Assembly (NCBI GenBank): GCA_032622095.1
Contig: CP136064.1
Location: 217,138,205-217,202,204, forward strand
From: Siphonodentalium dalli
Lineage: Eukaryota; Mollusca; Scaphopoda; Gadilida; Siphonodentaliidae
Reading direction: 5' to 3'
DNA length: 64,000 bases
Below the pieces are notes generated by a model that had not been told where the DNA came from, did no database searches, and saw only the letters and a program-made list of their open reading frames with translations. The position numbers and the translations under genes were made by a program. Below, piece after piece: positions 1-11,628 of the stretch (the first letter of the stretch is position 1; every line of letters starts with the position of its first letter).

Positions 1-45
1 AGGTCAAAGCCCGGACGAAGTCGGGGTCAGCTGCTAGTAGAATAT
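1..45. repeat. End of an interspersed element (CTAG...CCCGNCTTCG family)
   Basis: The sequence GCCCGGACGAAGTCGGGGTC before CAGCTGCTAGTAG recurs with small changes at 15,655-15,690, 34,713-34,750 and 42,945-42,980. It looks like the terminal segment of a common element whose ends carry ACTAGC and a CCCGACTTCG hairpin. The superfamily is not identified. Confidence 0.5.
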
Positions 46-124
46 AATTTGCATGGGCGCCAAAGATTATGGGGAGCTTTGTGGCTTCCAGAACCGATTC
101 ATGTGTATATGTATAGATATATAC

Positions 125-271
125 CGATTTGGCGTCCGCCTCTGCTTGATCAACAACACTTTGATCGACAGCCCCGCACTTGACCAACAGGTGACCGACC
201 GTGGTTGATTTCCCAGAATCCACGTGACCAAGAACTACAAGGTTTACTTGGTTCTTTGACAGTCTTAACAT
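125..271 (-). CDS. eEF1A-like GTPase, second tandem copy, first coding exon (partial gene)
   Basis: This exon encodes 49 residues at the start of a translation elongation factor 1-alpha-like GTPase. It contains an intact G1/P-loop, GHVDSGKST, at residues 15-23, followed by GHLLVKCG, which matches the GHLIYKCG of eEF1A. The ATG at 271-269 lies 12 bases inside the exon, which is preceded by a T-rich acceptor ending in CAG at about 284-286, so an upstream 5'UTR exon is expected. The exon closes with TCG before a GTATAT donor at 124-123. Its protein differs clearly from the other copy in the window, so this is a separate paralog and not a duplicated exon of the same gene. The rest of the gene lies to the left, outside the window. 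The function would be GTP-dependent aminoacyl-tRNA delivery if it is active. Family assignment is firm; activity is not known. Confidence 0.8.
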
Positions 272-299
272 GTCGGGGTCTCTGAAAAAATAAATTTTA

Positions 300-1472
300 A
301 ATCGCAGTTTGGCATAAATCCAGGCAAAATTGCAAGGCATTTTCAAAACAGAATTTCTCTGGATTTATCCACCGAAACATGGTGAGTTTCACATATATTC
401 ATCTTCATTTGTATACTATAGAATCTGAACAATTCTTAAGAGAAGACCAAAAACAGTGGTTTTTAATACATTTTAGAGGTTGAAAATAAAATTATGTTGT
501 CCCTTTATATGGGTACCAAGAACTACGATAATAATTAATAATTTCACACTACAATCCAATCATTGGCTTGGTTCTATGAGAGGAAGCTTCATTTGTGTCA
601 TAATGTTTAGCTGTTATTAAATCACATGATATAACACCATGCACCCATATATTACAATGAAGAATAAAGCAACCACAAATATTTCAGCCAATGATATCAA
701 ATGTTGGTTTGCAGGCTGGTCCTCTAAAGTATGAAGCAATCAAATGGAAATAGGCCACTCTATTAGAGATACATGGCCAGCTGGGGTTTTGGCTATGGAC
801 ATAACTTAATTAGTCCAAATATCCTTCGAGGTATATATACACTAGCTTGTGATATATGTATATAGGGACTGCTTTTTATGAGTGTTCATTGCTTCATATT
901 TGCTTAACTCAGTGAGCGTGAACAAATTCTCATTTCTTCAGTGATTTCTTATCGAAATGGCCATATATATATACACATAAATTATCTCAAGCTGGTTTAC
1001 GTCGAATGAAACCTGAACTAGACCTAACTATGACCTGAAACTCATCTCAGCCATGTTTCTTTGATCAGCAGGCATGACTTGAAAATTCTCAAATATAGAA
1101 ATTACTTATAGGTGGTTGTCTTTCGAAATGAAAACAAATTATGACATTTCTTGAATGGAGAAAAAAGATGTTTCCCGGCCTCTCATGATCTTCAAACATG
1201 ATTCCACGGATGTATAGCCTATAAGCTACACTTTTGAAAAAGTTATATTTTACAGAAGTTCTATTGGACCTGGAAAAAAGCGAAATTTTAAATATTGTTC
1301 AAGCCACAGGAGTATAGTAAATGGGGTTATAATTTCCAACGAGTTGATGTTCTTTAACTATAATTGTGTCACAATAATCGCTTGTGCCAAAGTTGAATAA
1401 GAAATTCCAGACAGATTTTGATAAAATTCATTTTTGAAATATCAGGAATTTTGTCAAAACGCGCGTCTGAAT
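300..1472. repeat. Long dispersed repeat A, complete copy
   Basis: About 1.17 kb between the two eEF1A-like copies. It shares long stretches with 13,020-13,712 and then 15,884-16,126, for example the segment around AATGAAGAATAAAGCA and CTCTCATGATCTTCA. No coding potential was seen. The comparison shows that the second copy was split by an insertion. Confidence 0.65.
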
Positions 1473-1667
1473 GGTGAAACGCGAGAGGGTGTCAAATCGC
1501 ATTGCAAAAAATATTTAAATACAATAACTATATTATGTAGTATTCGCACTGGGTGTGCATGGAAATATACCAACGAACGTCTTGTAATTGCTCGTTGTTT
1601 ATGGTACACATCATGCATATGGTGTGTGCACTTTTAAGTTATTGCTGCAGTTGATATGCGCTCTAAC

Positions 1668-1997
1668 TTACATCATAGTCAGTTCTCTGGCCCCTTTCCT
1701 TGTGACATACTTGACCAGCCCAACTCCAATTGTCCGCCTGCTATCCCTGATAGAGAACCTTCCTAAAGCTGGGTAATCTCCGAAACATTCCACCACCAGA
1801 GGTTTGAGGGGTACGAGGGTAACGACTGCTGCATCATTCTTCTGGATGTACTCGGGGTCCTTCTCTTGTTGCTGTCCAGTCCTTCGGTCAACTTTCAGCT
1901 TTATGTCCGTTATCTTACAGGTTACGTGGGATGTGTGGATGTCAATAATTGGTGTGAACCCTCGGTAAATTTTCCCTGGATAGTCGAGGATAATTAT
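1668..1997 (-). CDS. eEF1A-like gene, exon 7 (domain 3, stop)
   Basis: One hundred and nine codons plus TAA at 1670-1668, after a TTTTTCATTACAG acceptor. It reads [10 protein letters not shown] (eEF1A VIILNHPGQI), [42 protein letters not shown]. It stops after [10 protein letters not shown], without the Lys/Ala-rich tail of eEF1A. Confidence 0.88.
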   Translation of the reverse strand: MIILDYPGKIYRGFTPIIDIHTSHVTCKITDIKLKVDRRTGQQQEKDPEYIQKNDAAVVTLVPLKPLVVECFGDYPALGRFSIRDSRRTIGVGLVKYVTRKGARELTMM

Positions 1998-4900
1998 CTG
2001 TAATGAAAAAGTATTTATTTATTTTAATATGCAGCAGACATGTGCGCCAGAAACAGAATATACTATGTTGTCTTCGACAGTGTGTCCACAATGGCAGTTT
2101 AAGATGTATTTGCATGTGGTCGTAGAAAATATGTTTAAAAGCCCACTTAATTTTCGATTCACCGATTATTTTTTATAATGCCTTGATATACGGTTTTAAT
2201 AACAATATGTGCCATAAATTATGATTAAAATATTATAATTCGTCACAATTTGGGACGTCTGTGCATGTCTCAGAAGTTGCCCATATATAGAGTAATAGAA
2301 AATAGATTAAATCATAAAATAATTTCCCCCGTTATGACTCCCAGAATGCAACAGAATTCAAACTAGTTTATTTTTAATGAAAGGGGAATAACTCTATATC
2401 TATATAAATAGAGTTATTACCCTTCTATTGAAAATAATATATTTTGAGCAGAGAACAGACGTCGTTTTCTCAACAAAAACAACATTTTCACAGTTTATTA
2501 CATCGAATCAGTTGAAAATACAATGTTTTGGAGCTTCCTCTTTCAAATGGTATTTAATATGGCATATATTTGATATAATGTTATCTGGGGGGGGGGGGGG
2601 AGGGGTTCGAAAATTATGTGGGCCTTTGAGCAGTCTTCTCTGAATATATCATCAATTAAATGTCGCGCTAAAGTTCAGTTGTGCTGCATATCCCCTTCAA
2701 AATATATCGTTATAAGTTATAACGCCCGGCATTATATATAACACCACGAGTGGAAATTGGGAGTATTGTTTTGAATTCATATTACTTATAATATATAATA
2801 CAAAACTCAGAGGCGTTATTTCGCTAAAATCCGATTCAGATTCTGGATTCAGATTACAGATTGGTCCCCGTACGACTTGGTTCGGCAAAAGAACAGACCA
2901 GAAATTGGCAGAATCAGTAAACGAACAGACCGTAATCTCAATTTCGTGGTAATCCGATTGGGATTCGGATTCCGATTACGGACTCAAATGTTCGTAATGT
3001 AAACAAACCGAGATTTCGCCACCTCAGAGTTTAAAAACACAATAAAACATAAGAATCCGTCTCTTGTGTACAAATTATTGCAGAATATAAACGATCTATA
3101 TCAAAGAATTTTAAATGCGGAGAAAAAATTGTTTTATTGAATGTAAACTGGGAGAATATTACTGAAATTAGCCAAATAATAACGCTATTGATAGTAACGC
3201 TGGGGGAGCACTTCGGTTGATGGCGAAGCAATTGCAAATCATTGTTGATTGTCACTTTCATATGTCCATTTCATAATTCCATCCTTAAAATACCGCCCGA
3301 ACGCATGTCGATTTCGAATTCGGCGGATACGTCACCATTGACCGAATTCATATGAACCTGCATGGATATGTCTTCTGCTGTGTTCGTTATTATAATGTTT
3401 CTTCTTATTCAAGAAATAGTAGGATTATATGGTATCGATGGATTATCAGATACACGTATGTACTATCATCTAGTCTTAAAGTTATAGCAATTTCATGTTT
3501 AACATGTTTTGTTTCGTTAAATGCAGTCGTTTTGCACAATAGTCTCTGTATAGACAACAGACACATGTTCTAGGGACGTGGCTAGAAGTTTCCTCAAATT
3601 TCCGGCCAACTGCACCCCCCCCCCCCCCCCATTGAACCAAACATCAATCTCACAGGTTCGCAGAATTCAATTTGCTCCCCTTGGAAATATCCAATCTGAC
3701 AAACACTAAGATTGGAAAATTACCAACTTTTACTGGTTGAAAAAAATCAAACAATGAGAACAATGCCAACCTATATATGGTGTCAAATTAATGTCCAACT
3801 AATGTTGTGTCATGCATGAAATTTCCGACTGCTGGAATGTACCAAAGTTTAGTTTAGATATATTTATTTCAAATATATGTCAAATTTAGATAACACATGA
3901 TATATAACACATACATTTGTTTATACATACAAAGGAATTGGGGGACAAGTACTGACTCACTTAATGGTACCCCCTCTCCCATATGTTATTACACTGAAAA
4001 AATAAATAATTAGTAATGGCAAAGCAACATGACTACCAAAACAAGTTGAACATATATACAGATCACTGGACACCCCCTTATTTAAAATCGGGTTTGTTTG
4101 TTGCGTTTGTTGGCTTGTACGTATCATTATTTGAAACAGTTAGTCAAAATAATCCTGATTTTCCTCACGTATGAATGACTGCACAGCTTAGCAAATTGTA
4201 CCAAAGTTCGGGGTGGGGGTCGAGACACACAATCAACCCCTGTCGTCACGTCCCTGTTCAACTGACAAGTTTCGTGTGTTCTTCACAGCATCTTCGGAAT
4301 TTGATTCAGGAGGCCTAGATCTGTCACGTTTAGATATGCTTGCCATCGTCAATAAACACACTTTAACTTGAGAAAAAAAAGATGCGATTAAGTCGGATTG
4401 GCAGCAAATTATGTGCCGTGTATATACACATAGAAGAAAAGCATGACTTTCACAACAAACATGAACTTTATAAATATAAAATACAAATGATACTTGTGTC
4501 AAATACATGAGCCATGTTTGACGCTGGGAGAACATTAAACATAGTTTCGGAGACCACGTGGATTTGAAAATCTGACCTAGAATCGGGAATTAGCCCCGCC
4601 GCCGTAATCGGCTTCGGATTCTCAATCCGGATTTTAGCGAAATTACGACTCTGGGCATTACCTGAGCTGTGAATTCTCTGCACGTGATCGGTGGGTCGAT
4701 GTTGTACACACCACAAACCACGCCTCTTCTGACGCCAACATCTAGCACATCACCGACGTTGAAGGAAACATAGTCTCCCGCGCAGGCTATGTCGGTTGGG
4801 GCCCCCGTTTATCGTGATGGCTTTGACCTGAAATAGATATCGTAGTTTAGCACCATATATTTAAAGAGTTACTTTGCAACGATAACAATTTGAGTAGATG

Positions 4901-7900
4901 CATGCAGAACAGGTATGAACATGGTTCGATGGAAGTCATGGTATGTCCATGTCTGTATACGCAACTAATGTGATGTGTGTATGGAATCACAGCTAAGCCG
5001 ACACCACAGCTGAGCATAATTTTCTTATGTAGCAATACACAATGTAGGCCAACCTGTACTTCAAATCTATGCTGAGCCATTACCTTGGGCATACAGCATA
5101 TATGTCCAATCAAACATGTTTTATTTTCGACAGCAATTATATATAGGGGTAATCAACTGTCTGTACTTTAGCTTATTCGTACAATTTGTCACTGAGTTAT
5201 GCCCCTTGGTTTGCACATGCACAACGCTTAATTTACCCATTTAAAAAAAAAAAAAATTCAACATAAAAACAAACCATTTGTCACTGAGTTATGCCCATGA
5301 ATGTCAGCAAATAAGCTTCTTCTTCCACCCGATATAGCTTCATGATCTTCGAACTGTTATCGCCAGAGCACTATATGTTTACGAAAAGGCATCCAACTGA
5401 TATATTACCGCGCAAACACAATATAGAATAGAAGTTGGCATTAGTAGCACTAAGAATCGAAATAGGTTATAATTAGCCATTAATTCACGGCCCTGATAAA
5501 CTAACCTTTGACCGTACACCTCCGGGTCTGAACAAAATGTCCATCGATGGCTTCATTATTCCGCTCTCTATTTTCCCGGTGGCGATGACGTCTCCTTCTG
5601 CACATGCAGAGAATACAAAACAGAGAAATGCGACATTATTTTCGACCTATATATATATATTCTTCATGCCGCTTCAAGATGGTCTATCGATCGCTGCCAA
5701 TAACAAGTTTTATAATAAATATGAATCAAAGGCCCTGTCTGGAAACGCTTCTGTAAATAGATCGGCTATGAAACTTCATAATTATCTTGTTAAAAAGTTA
5801 TCACTGTCCACCAAAGAAAATTGTCAGATAGTTTGCTAAACCTCAGGAATAAACCACTTTATTGTGCCTTTATAGACAAATAATATATATCCAATCTTCA
5901 TTGTGTCAGTGTTTTATTCATAGAAACCGTTTTTGCATAGTCTTGAAATCGAGTTTTATAAACATTACATGAAGTCGTCCAGCATTTCAAGGCAGAGACT
6001 TGGCATCGTAATTCGTGCATATGTGTGGAGATTTTGTCGGTTTCTTGTCGGAGACCCGTGTGTGGTATAATGTAGTGAAGTTTTGTGAATATTTGATGGA
6101 ATTATCCCTATGTGCATGCTCTATTTTTTGTAAACTAAAATATACAGCGTCGTGGTGTGCATGGTCATATAGCTGCCGAAAGCGTGGCGAAATGTCCCAT
6201 CCCGGTAACAATAATTGAACCACCACGTTCCACCAAACAGTATTATATACAGACCAATTCACCGCCAAGTTGAGCTACGGTGTCATTGGCAATTCTATAT
6301 ATGGGCGGACGTACACGACCGTATTTGTCATTATATATACAGTTTATTCCATTTCAATGCGTCTCGTCGTTATTTTTCTATTATATATAACGAAATTTAA
6401 AAAAAAATACATGTAATGCGACGTACCCTCGTTTACATAGCTGTCCATTACGGGGATTCTGAGAGGCATTTCGCTTGCCCTTTCTGGTGGATAAAGAGCT
6501 TCCAGGGCTTCGAGAAGAGTCCATCCGCTTGTTGGTGACTCATCTGCTACCCTTTGTTCCCATCCAGTATACCATGGTGTGATATGTGGCTTTCCTTTCT
6601 TGGTCAAGTTTAGACCTGACCATCCGGATATTGGTATATTAGGAATGGAATCAACCGTGAATCCAACCTTCACCTTGGTATATCCTCGCACGACCTTCAT
6701 AATATTTTCATATCGCTCCTGAAAATGTTTCATACACTGTAAAAAAGATCATGTCCCATAGTTTCCATGATGGTGTCACATGAAACCCAATTGGATTCCA
6801 TTTGTTTATGCCAGCTCTCTATTTAATACAACATACATCTGATCCGCTAACAAATCGGAACCCATAAAACGTCATCGCTTTTGACAATCAATTTTATCAA
6901 TTGACATTTAGTTCTCCTTTGAATGGCATGTGGACTCTGTCAATAGTATTATGTTCTCCGCATCGACTATATACATATAGGTCGATGTTGGTGGCAACTC
7001 AGTTTGCATTCGTTTAATAAATAAATAAAAAGTTCAGGGAAGAGATACAGTATCTTTAATTCCAGACAAAGGAAAAACGGTAGTGGTCATTTAATTTTGG
7101 AAGCGTGGATGTCACTGTCATTAACGCCACCGGTGTATACTGTTCTACGCATTTTTCCGGTTATTTTGGGACGCCTTAAAGTTGTACTGCGGCCCCGAGT
7201 TCGGTAAAAGTTATAGTTGGAATGTCCAAGTTCGTGAAAGTTCTACTGACTATGCCGATGATTTGAGAAGCTTTATTAATTGTTTTAGGATATTGTAGTA
7301 AGGCTAATCTGGCCGTGTCAATTTGAGCTATAGCGATGGGATATCTCGCAGGACAACACATTTCGGGTTTTCGTGGGGTGTGTATTCGCTGGATGTCTTA
7401 TAGTTGCAGTGTGTAACTATTATGACCGCGTTAATTGCGTTCGATGTTTAGGTGTGAACAATGGCTGGGCCGTGCACACTTGAAGATTTTATGGCGGGAA
7501 CACTATTTTTGATCCGCATTTAGAAGCTTTCTGGTTTGGTGAATGAAAAACCTGCAGTAATAAGCCGTAGTTTTTTTTAATAATTTGAAGGATTAGTTGT
7601 TTTAACGGAATTCTGAGGCGGTGCATTAATGTAACCAATATATTTTATATTATAATTTATATTTATGGCTAATAATATGATCTTGGGGGCGTTACCATTT
7701 CTGACTATGGTTTTCTTGTATATATTGATAGTTTATTTCAATATGTATATTAATCATACCTGTGCAACGTCGGCATCTAAGAGGTCGATTTTATTCACCG
7801 CGACAATAAGTTGTTTGATGCCAAGAGCATACGCTATCATTAGGTGCTCCCGAGTTTGTCCATCTTTTGCGAAGCCGGCCTCAAACTCACCATGCAGGGC

Positions 7901-10900
7901 AGAAACAACAACTACGGCAGCATCCGCCTGTGGAAAGGGCGTTCAATAATATATGTTTATTATATCACATAATTATATAAATACAAGTGAACAGCTTGGC
8001 TAAATTTGAATACAGCAGCCTGTATACTATTGTTCTGAATGCAATTAGTCCCTCCAATTCCATCGTAATTGTATCTATATATCCATCATCATGCTCATGT
8101 TGCGATTAGTTTTGATGCCACACTTTGCATGAATGCTATAATAATATAGTATCACATTGTGCTGTCATATATTATCACGTTTCATATAAGGATTAACTGT
8201 CATGTGGACTGTTTTTATGGAGATGTAACCGTGAGGTAAGTGGACATAACTTGTGTAAAACCCGAATACAAGTTATGACCACTTACCTCACGGTTACATC
8301 TCCATAAAAAGAGTCCACATGACAGTTAATCCTTATATTTATATACATTTAGCGAAAAAGCCACTTTTGTAAATGTATTTAAATCTAAAAGTGCATCGTG
8401 ACAAAAACAGCCCAAAATACACAATAACACCCTTGGCAAAAGTTAATAGGAACAATTTCTCTTCATATTGAAACCCGATGATGTATTATAAGTCAATCCT
8501 GCGCGAGTCCAAATGCGCCCAAAACATTACGCGTTCGTCTTTCCAAACCCAATGACGTATCGATGGTGTTATGAGCTTGGTGTTATAAGCCGTTGCGCAT
8601 TCACCGAGAAATAACTGCAACTAGCCACGTGGGCGCCGACCGATCAGAATGCTGGATTTAGTGATGACAACACTTAGTATGTAAATATATAATTATGTTG
8701 TCAATAAGCTTTGTGTCTAAGTCGCGGCCATATTGGATCCATCCATTCCAGTTCCGCGCATTCAGTGCTACATGTCAAAGTTCTGGAGGTGCATTTCATA
8801 TATATGGATCTTTTGAATATTCACGAATTGCCTGCTCAGAGCGTTTAACGTGCACTTGCATGGGATGTTCGCCGCTATTATATTTGGGTGACGTGAACTC
8901 TTGTAATACTCCGAACACGCATGTATATATATTTACATACTAAGTGGTGTCATCACTAAATCCAGCATTCTGATTGGTCGGCGCCCACGTGGCTAGTTGC
9001 AGTTATTTCTCGGTGAATGCGCAACGGCTCATAACACCAAGCTCATAACACCATCGATACGTCATTGGGTTTGGAAAGACGAACGCGTAATGTTTTGTGC
9101 GCATTTGGACTCGCGCAGGATTGACTTAATACATCATCGGGTTTCAATATGAAGAGAAATTGTTCCTATTAACTTTTGCCAAGGGTGTTATATTGTGTAT
9201 TTTGGGCTGTTTTTGTCACGATACACTTTTAGATTTAAATACATTTACAAAAGTGGCTTTTTCGCTAAATGTATATAAATATAAGGATTAACTGTCATGT
9301 GGACTATTTTTATGGAGATGTAACCGTGAGGTAAGTGGTCATAACTTGTATTCGGGTTTTACACAAGTTATGTCCACTTACCTCACGGTTACATCTCCAT
9401 AAAAACAGTCCACATGACAGTTAATCCTTATATGCAAGACAGAGTTCAGGCCCCTCGTTATGCTGGTCTGACTGCAGTCTATGTAAACATACACTCAGAT
9501 TCACACTGATACTATTTTTTATATGTGGGTATGTAGTTTACTCCAGACTGGTCTGACTGCTGCCATCATGTATATTTTCGTAATTAAATCTAACACGTTT
9601 TATTTAAAGGTACTCATCGATGTTTGAAATTTGCTGTTTCAATTGTTAGATCTTTTCTAGGAATTCGTGCTCAAACGGGCAAATTGATGTTGTAAGATGG
9701 ATAACTCTAAAATCAAGTGGTTATTATTGTTAATTTATAACCACTTGATTTTAGAGTTACCCATCTTACAACCGCAATGTGTCCGTTTGAGCACGGATTC
9801 CTGGAAAAGATCTGGTCCACAGACAATAGAAACAGCAAATTGCAAACATCGATATCTAATCACTCTGAGCTTTGATGGGTGGGTTCCTCGACTCGAATTA
9901 AATATATGTTTTACCCCCGAAGCCAAAGAAATAGTAATTTAGGAGCGTCTGATCGGATTGAGTACCTTCAAGTGTTTTGTCAGTTACAATTCATTCTGAT
10001 TTGCAGGATAAGCCAATTTCAAATGCATAACTATGGACAGTTCGGTTTCTCAGAATAATGCAGACTGAATTGTAACCGACAAAAGTTTTAAATAAAACAA
10101 TGTAGAATTGTCCTCTCATTCTGTGTCGCCTGTAAGAGGTGACAGTGTTCAGTCCGGCGTAGCAGGGGACTGAACTCTGCCCTTCAGTTTGACATTTATG
10201 CTGTCATCTGTCGTCAACACTAAAATTTAACTTACTAATTGCAGCTCACTGTATGAATAAGGTGTCGAACAGCAGTGAGGAATGCGGCACGGGTATGTAC
10301 TATTTCCTGAAGTTTAATATAGAACTATGTTACCACAGACTTGCAAGACTTATATTTACATCGGGCAATTCCGAAATTATGATATATATACATACCTGAG
10401 ACGTGCCGACTACGGCGTTTCTGATGAAGTCTCTATGACCTGGAACATCGATTAAAGTGTATTTGAATTTCTTAGTTTCCATTCTCAGTCTGTGAATACC
10501 AGAATCTTTGTTCTTCTCTGTGTCGATTTTCTCTAAGATCCAGGCATACTTCAGGTTCTCGTGTGCGGTCTGAAACAATATAAAGGCGGTGCATGATCTG
10601 GGTAATTGATATTTAGCGTGAATATATTGGAAGACACCTCCGTAGTATATATGGTTGAAATTGATGTCCATGAAACACCATCACAGTAAAATCTATGGTT
10701 AATAAGCGAGATCACCGAGTCGCTGCCATATTGGATCCATCCAGTACCCATTCCACGGATTAAGTGATACAGGTCAAAGTTCTGGAGTAGCAATTCATAT
10801 ATGGAGTTTTGAATATTCATGAATTCCATATAATTGTGGAATTCATGAATATTCAAAAGATGGATCCAATATGGTCACGTTAGCGAATCAGTGATCTCGC

Positions 10901-11628
10901 TTATTAGAATCGACCGGGCCAACCGTTTGATGGTGTATGAGTGTTATAGAAACTTGTAATATTATACATTAGCCATGAAGTATAATATGTAATTCATATA
11001 AGTATTAATCAATCCAGAGTCGTTTGTCATCTCGTTGGTAATCCGCGTTAAGATGGTGCATGACTATAATGGGAGTTTGGTAGTATTCAACCATGATATA
11101 GTCACTATATATAGCTATAGGTGTGGCTATTATACGATATTTAGGCTTTTCCTTTGTAACACTGGGACGTTGGTTTTTCGAGTCATGTAAGAATGCTCCG
11201 TTCACCCTCTGTCTCGGTTATATCTTCCAATGACTCTCGGCTTTTTATATATATAGGGACGTTTTGTTGATTATACCCCATATTTCACTTCTATATCTAT
11301 ATATAGCTTGCACGGAGTTTACCTATTCACAACTATATAGTATATAGTACACCCAAAATATGGATAAAAAAACACATAAAACATATCGACCGTGGGGTGT
11401 TTATATATAGAGCAATTAACGATCGACGAACATTCGAGTGTCACGTCGGACCAACCTGTATATGGGTGACGATATTGTAGATGCCCTTACCAGTTTCGCT
11501 TCCCGTTCCGCCTCCGCAATTGCTTTCTTTGGTACGGCCCCACATTGCATCAACAATTGTGCTATTACTGTTGATTTTCCACTATCCGCGTGTCCGAGAA
11601 CAACCACGTTCATATGTGGCTTTTCCAT
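1668..11628 (-). CDS. Divergent eEF1A-like elongation factor gene (7 exons, one frame slip)
   Basis: The exons are 11628-11491, 10569-10396, 7927-7760, 6718-6427, 5597-5506, 4827-4662 and 1997-1668, all with GT-AG borders and compatible phases. Together they give about 452 residues, against about 462 for eEF1A. In order one sees G1 [10 protein letters not shown]3 [33 protein letters not shown]4 NKID, G5 PISGWSG, then domains 2 and 3 ending in [15 protein letters not shown]. These match eEF1A better than HBS1 or eRF3. The normal role is cytosolic delivery of aminoacyl-tRNA to the ribosomal A site. Two things are odd: the switch I motif GITID is replaced by a shorter GIHRL-like stretch, and exon 6 carries one extra base. 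The lysine-rich C-terminal tail of eEF1A is also missing. It is therefore either a fast-evolving paralog or a gene in decay. Confidence 0.85.
2134..2550. repeat. Interspersed repeat B in eEF1A intron 6
   Basis: Starts TTAAAAGCCCACTTAATTTT and matches 50,347-50,727 over most of its length and 14,893-15,020 over the first part. The 50-kb copy has inverted ends (AAATTAAGTGGTC at its right), so this is probably a non-autonomous DNA element. It also contains a short palindrome at 2,385-2,425 (ATAACTCTAT repeated in inverse). Confidence 0.6.
2850..3360. repeat. Interspersed repeat C
   Basis: Shares AATAAAACATAAGAA, TACAAATTATT and ACGCTGGGGGAGC blocks in the same order with 29,830-30,250. This is a diverged dispersed repeat in eEF1A intron 6, with no coding signal. 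Confidence 0.5.
4662..4827 (-). pseudogene. eEF1A-like gene, exon 6, with one-base frame slip
   Basis: The exon opens in frame as VKAITING, then runs into a stop unless one base is removed in the run at 4798-4806 (five C after four G on the plus strand). Past the slip the other frame reads [20 protein letters not shown] and ends REFTAQ, matching eEF1A PGDNVGFNVKNVSVKDVRR and GFTAQ, up to a GTAATG donor. The exon is 166 bases, one more than a multiple of three, while both neighbours are in phase 0. It is either a real frameshift or a homopolymer sequencing error. Confidence 0.8.
5506..5597 (-). CDS. eEF1A-like gene, exon 5 (domain 2)
   Basis: A 92-base exon completing a split Glu codon, then [18 protein letters not shown], the domain 2 beta strand equivalent to GTVPVGRVETGVLKPGM of eEF1A. 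It ends after RSK at a GTTAGT donor in phase 0. Confidence 0.82.
6427..6718 (-). CDS. eEF1A-like gene, exon 4 (G5)
   Basis: It starts ERYENIMK after an ACATTTTCAG acceptor; this choice keeps the same residue spacing from G4 as eEF1A. A second in-frame acceptor 18 bases upstream (TTTTTTACAG before 6736) would add six residues. It contains G5 [19 protein letters not shown] and the start of domain 2, and ends in phase 1 at a GTACGT donor. Confidence 0.85.
7760..7927 (-). CDS. eEF1A-like gene, exon 3 (G4)
   Basis: Fifty-six codons in phase 0 after a CCTTTCCACAG acceptor. It contains [25 protein letters not shown] and the G4 guanine-specificity motif NKID (NKMD in eEF1A), and ends at a GTATGA donor. 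Confidence 0.88.
8183..9434. mobile_element. 1.25-kb fold-back element in eEF1A intron 2
   Basis: Two arms of about 505 bp (8,183-8,690 and 8,928-9,434) are near-perfect inverted copies, starting CATATAAGGATTAACTGTC on the left. Each outermost 145 bp is itself a hairpin (8,189-8,331 and 9,282-9,428), giving four copies of the terminal block. The 237-bp centre holds a segment (CCATATTGGATCCATCCA) shared with the small element at 10,700-10,906. Flanking ATAT may be the target duplication. No transposase was seen, so it is non-autonomous. Confidence 0.85.
9604..9972. mobile_element. Palindromic MITE, TTAAAGGTACTC family
   Basis: The ends are TTTAAAGGTACTC and GAGTACCTTCAA. The centre at 9,699-9,770 is a perfect hairpin of ACTCTAAAATCAAGTGGTTA. 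The left arm has lost an internal part that the right arm keeps. Related copies are at 12,255-12,700, 23,072-23,560 and 24,760-25,195. Confidence 0.75.
10396..10569 (-). CDS. eEF1A-like gene, exon 2 (switch I and G3)
   Basis: Fifty-eight codons after a TTGTTTCAG acceptor. It reads YAWILEK (eEF1A YAWVLDK), then an abnormal switch I, then [10 protein letters not shown] (G3, intact) and GTSQ, ending at a GTATGT donor. The conserved ERERGITIDIALWKFET block of eEF1A is reduced to a shorter sequence with GIHRLRMET, so the G2 threonine that coordinates magnesium is not visible. Confidence 0.85.
10700..10906. mobile_element. 207-bp MITE with TA target site, intron 1 of eEF1A-like gene
   Basis: The terminal inverted repeats ATAAGCGAGATCAC are flanked by TA on both sides. 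The interior is palindromic around 10,835 (GAATTCATGAATATTC). TA duplication and short ends suggest mobilisation by a Tc1/mariner-type transposase. It shares internal sequence with the centre of the fold-back element at 8.7 kb. Confidence 0.7.
11491..11628 (-). CDS. eEF1A-like gene, exon 1
   Basis: Forty-six codons starting at an ATG with G at -3 and G at +4. The start [20 protein letters not shown] aligns with the eEF1A N-terminus, and the P-loop has Ala in place of the usual Val in GHVD. The exon ends after CTG at a GTAAGG donor, in phase 0, at the place where eEF1A reads EKEAAEMGK. Confidence 0.85.

Noticed and set aside
8695-8943. 82-codon open frame inside the fold-back element
   Set aside because: It lies in the repeat centre and arm, has no recognisable motif, and its end is set by the palindrome.
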